Made by a program: the position numbers and the translations under genes
In this document: positions 5,790 through 8,159 of the stretch, piece by piece
Layout of the letters: every line of letters starts with the position of its first letter
Position numbering within the stretch: the first letter of the stretch is position 1
Notes under the pieces: model-generated
Databases searched by the model: none
What the model was told of the DNA's origin: nothing
Seen by the model: the letters and a program-made list of their open reading frames with translations, nothing else
Assembly (NCBI GenBank): GCA_030609605.1
Contig: JAUWBY010000094.1
Span: 1 to 8,159 of the forward strand
Length of the DNA stretch: 8,159 nucleotides
Source: Candidatus Eiseniibacteriota bacterium
GTDB lineage: Bacteria > Joyebacterota > Joyebacteria > Joyebacterales > Joyebacteraceae
Reading direction: 5' to 3'

Positions 5790-8159
5790 ATGACAAACAC
5801 ACGCCTGGTAGTGCTGGTGGTTGGCGTGCTTCTGGTGGCGGGACTTGTCGGAGCGAAGGGTTTCGACACAGTCAGACACGAGACGGCAGTGCCATTGCCG
5901 ACGGTACCGGCATTTGACGGCGAGTTCGAGGGCGCGCGGCTTGGAACCCTGTGGATCTTCAGTGCAGATTTCGAGGATCTCACGGGTGACAACGCGGGCT
6001 GGACATCGTACGACTTGTCCGGAACTCCCGCCTCGGAAAACTACTGGCACAAAGACGACATCAGGTTGACGCCGGGATCTCACGGCGACAGCACCTGGTG
6101 GTGTGGAATGGACAACGAGTGCTGGCTCCAGGATCGTGGTTACGGCAACAACTGGGTACAAATGATGTACCGCGACTTCCCGCTCGCCAGCTGGAGTACC
6201 GACGGCGATGACGTGGACTTCGAGTACGAGCAGCGCTTCGCGATGGAGCACAACTACGATTACGGCTACGTCGATGTCTCGACCAATGGCGGTGTGGACT
6301 GGGAGACCATCTACACGGTGACGAACCCAGGTTTCGAGGGCTCGCCGGGCATGAGCCAGGACTGGGACAGCGCGACCTTCGGAAACCCCGTCCTCAGTCT
6401 GGACACATGGGCCGGCCAGGACATCAGAATCCGCTTCCGGTTCGAGTCGGACGGCGCCTACTCGTCGCAGGACGAGTACAACAACGCGCCTTTCAACTCT
6501 GTACTGGACGGTGCATGGCAGCTGGACAACTTTGACATGATCGTGAACACGGACTCTGTATGGTCGGATGACGTTGAGGCTCCCGGAGACAACGGCTGGG
6601 TGCACGACGACGTCGCCGCTTCCGGTCAGACGGGCCTCAAGTTCCGCCGTGGTCTCTACGGCCTCGATTTCGACACGGGCCGTGGGTTCACGTGCGAGAA
6701 CCGCGTCGGCTGGATGATGGGAGCTACCGATCCGTTCAGCTACACGATGGTGGACGGAGAGAAGACCTATCTCATCAGTCCTCCGATCGATATCGAAGGC
6801 GCTGCGAAGTTGGTGGGCCTCTGGGACATGTGGGTCGACCTTCCGCTCATATCCAACAACAGGTTCGACCTGTGGTTGGCATCGAGCGACATTGAAGCGT
6901 GTGTAACGACTCTCGACGGGTTCATAGATGAGAGCCCCGGTGGTTGGTATGGCGGTCCGTTCTGGGGCGTCTGGGATGACGATTGGGATGCCTTTGCCGG
7001 AAACGCTTGGCTTGCCATCGAGTGGCAGCTGGAGAACGATGATCCCGCGGCTCCAGGATCACATAAGGCAGGCATCTTCCTCACGCGCCAGAAGGTCGGT
7101 ATCCCGAGTGGCGATGCAGGCACGTCGTTCACGTACGGTGCCTGGGACCGCTTCAACGACTGGTTCATCGAGCAGATGGCCGATGCTCTCCTTGACTCGG
7201 CTGAGATCAAGGTCAAGGACGACGACGACATTGCGACGCTTACGCTCATGGCGTCGGATGACGATGGTGCGACGTGGGCAGCTTACACGTGTCGCCGCCT
7301 GGATCCGCAGGGCAACGACTGGAGATGCCCGCCGCCGGTTGGCGAGATGAACGCCGGCAGCGAGATTCACTACTACTTCGAGGCTGTAGACGGCGTCGGC
7401 AACATTGCGACGTACCCCGGCTCGGCCCCGGATGGCTACATTGAGTTCTCGATCCTGCCGATCACGGCGACGCCTTCAGTTCCCGGCATCCTGCTTGTCG
7501 ACAAGCACGGCCGCAGGACTCCGGGCGCTGAGCGCAACTACCGCCACAGCTCCGAGTACTACTTCCGCGAGGCCCTGGGTATCCTCGGCTACGAGTGGGA
7601 GACGTACGATGTGGAGGTTCCATCAGGCACAGCTCAGTCCGAGGGACCGGATACGATGGGGTACAAGTACTACGACACCATCGTCTGGCTCACGGACGAG
7701 TTCAATGCTTTCACGTTCTGGGACGTCGACCAGGACAACATCATCGGCTGGTTGAACCAGGCCGGCGGCGGCAAGGAGAGGAACTTCCTTGTCACCGGTA
7801 ACGACTGGTGCTACGAGCTGATGGATCCTGCGTCCGCAATGGAGGTGTCGGACTTCGTGACGGTGTGGCTTGCCACAGACTACGTCCAGGACGCGGTTGG
7901 TATAGTGACTGTCGACAGCATCCCGGTCCTGCGTGAGTACGCGGGCGGGAACACGTTCATGGACTACGACGATGGCGAGTGCATCGTGCGTGGCGCCTGT
8001 CCGATGCTGAACTACTTTGACGTCATCCAGCCTTACGCCGGTACTGTCGGTGCTGAGACGGCCGTCGAGTACGTGAAGGTCGACATGACGCCTCTCCCGG
8101 CCGGTGTTGCGTACACACACCAGACGCTCGGGTACCAGACGGTGGCTCTCGGCTTCGGC
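5790..8159 (+). CDS. Large secreted multidomain protein with immune-inhibitor-A/MAM-like jelly-roll and Rossmann-like domains, C-terminus outside window
   Basis: The frame is open from ATG 5790 to the last base (790 codons) with no stop. Residues 1-22 are a signal peptide (Arg5, hydrophobic 6-20, cleavage after VGA). STWWCGMDNECW (101-112) and GYGNNW (117-122) precede a jelly-roll module at about 139-252, marked by YDYGYVDVSTNGGVDW (156-171), the AGQDIRIRFRFESD segment and DGAWQLDN (240-247). This pattern is known from immune-inhibitor-A-type and MAM-like modules of secreted bacterial proteins. A second beta-rich, Trp-rich region follows (about 260-465), then an Ig/FN3-like module (471-562) with DDGATW at 491-496. 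From 567 there is a Rossmann-like region: ILLVDKHGRR, YDTIVWLTDE (628-637) and a WLN-to-LVTGNDW (667-673) strand, as in class I glutamine-amidotransferase/ThuA-like folds. No protease HExxH motif is visible. Tyr codons are almost all TAC (I see two TAT), consistent with high expression. A secretion-system sorting domain may lie beyond the edge. Function unknown; adhesion or surface-layer roles are guesses. Confidence 0.85.
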   Translation, partial: MTNTRLVVLVVGVLLVAGLVGAKGFDTVRHETAVPLPTVPAFDGEFEGARLGTLWIFSADFEDLTGDNAGWTSYDLSGTPASENYWHKDDIRLTPGSHGDSTWWCGMDNECWLQDRGYGNNWVQMMYRDFPLASWSTDGDDVDFEYEQRFAMEHNYDYGYVDVSTNGGVDWETIYTVTNPGFEGSPGMSQDWDSATFGNPVLSLDTWAGQDIRIRFRFESDGAYSSQDEYNNAPFNSVLDGAWQLDNFDMIVNTDSVWSDDVEAPGDNGWVHDDVAASGQTGLKFRRGLYGLDFDTGRGFTCENRVGWMMGATDPFSYTMVDGEKTYLISPPIDIEGAAKLVGLWDMWVDLPLISNNRFDLWLASSDIEACVTTLDGFIDESPGGWYGGPFWGVWDDDWDAFAGNAWLAIEWQLENDDPAAPGSHKAGIFLTRQKVGIPSGDAGTSFTYGAWDRFNDWFIEQMADALLDSAEIKVKDDDDIATLTLMASDDDGATWAAYTCRRLDPQGNDWRCPPPVGEMNAGSEIHYYFEAVDGVGNIATYPGSAPDGYIEFSILPITATPSVPGILLVDKHGRRTPGAERNYRHSSEYYFREALGILGYEWETYDVEVPSGTAQSEGPDTMGYKYYDTIVWLTDEFNAFTFWDVDQDNIIGWLNQAGGGKERNFLVTGNDWCYELMDPASAMEVSDFVTVWLATDYVQDAVGIVTVDSIPVLREYAGGNTFMDYDDGECIVRGACPMLNYFDVIQPYAGTVGAETAVEYVKVDMTPLPAGVAYTHQTLGYQTVALGFG

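Noticed and set aside
5673..6605. Minus-strand open frame of 310 codons across the leader and start of the secreted gene
   Set aside because: It lies opposite a strongly supported coding frame with signal peptide and domain motifs. Its translation is Val/Arg/His-rich low-complexity sequence, and long antisense frames are expected in GC-rich DNA.
7623..8120. Minus-strand open frame of 165 codons
   Set aside because: It is a shadow of the secreted protein's GAC/GTC-rich codons, with no domain pattern or ribosome site.
1..8159. Mobile element, CRISPR array, tRNA or rRNA
   Set aside because: I saw no transposase or integrase motif, no regularly spaced direct repeats, and no tRNA- or rRNA-like sequence.

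Overview
The window is GC-rich bacterial DNA from a diderm (Gram-negative-type) organism. Evidence for this includes a lipobox lipoprotein, a GT-C glycosyltransferase with the NGGLNFYIGN and ARYRLP signatures, and a large secreted protein with a jelly-roll module of the immune-inhibitor-A/MAM-like type. That combination is typical of uncultivated FCB-side lineages such as Candidatus Eisenbacteria, Krumholzibacteriota or Latescibacteria. This placement is inferred from style of gene content; no rRNA or marker gene is present.

Positions 1-5395 form one tightly packed plus-strand operon. It holds three tandem alkaline-phosphatase-superfamily (type I phosphodiesterase/sulfatase-like) genes: the first is cut by the left edge, the second is a lipoprotein and the third is membrane-anchored. 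They are followed by a multi-pass GT-C glycosyltransferase with about eight C-terminal TPRs. Gaps between genes are 11, 27 and 31 bases, each with a Shine-Dalgarno sequence, and the second gene's ribosome site overlaps the stop codon of the first. All four products would work in the cell envelope, facing the periplasm or outside. I read the operon as an envelope glycan or lipid glycosylation and phospho-group (or sulfo-group) modification module; the substrate is unknown. The third gene has replaced three of the seven canonical metal/nucleophile positions and looks like a pseudoenzyme. The first two share an 18-residue C-terminal tail that is identical in protein but silently diverged in DNA.

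Positions 5396-5789 are non-coding. They hold a weak terminator-like hairpin, then a consensus sigma-70-type promoter (TTGACA, 17-base spacer, TATAAT, plus an extended -10 TG), then a leader of about 255 bases with three perfect small hairpins and a G-rich ribosome site.

Positions 5790-8159 are the first 790 codons of a large secreted protein that runs off the right edge. It has a signal peptide, a jelly-roll module, a second beta-rich region, an Ig/FN3-like module and a Rossmann-like (class I glutamine amidotransferase/ThuA-like) region. Its own strong promoter and codon use suggest it is abundant and expressed separately from the operon.
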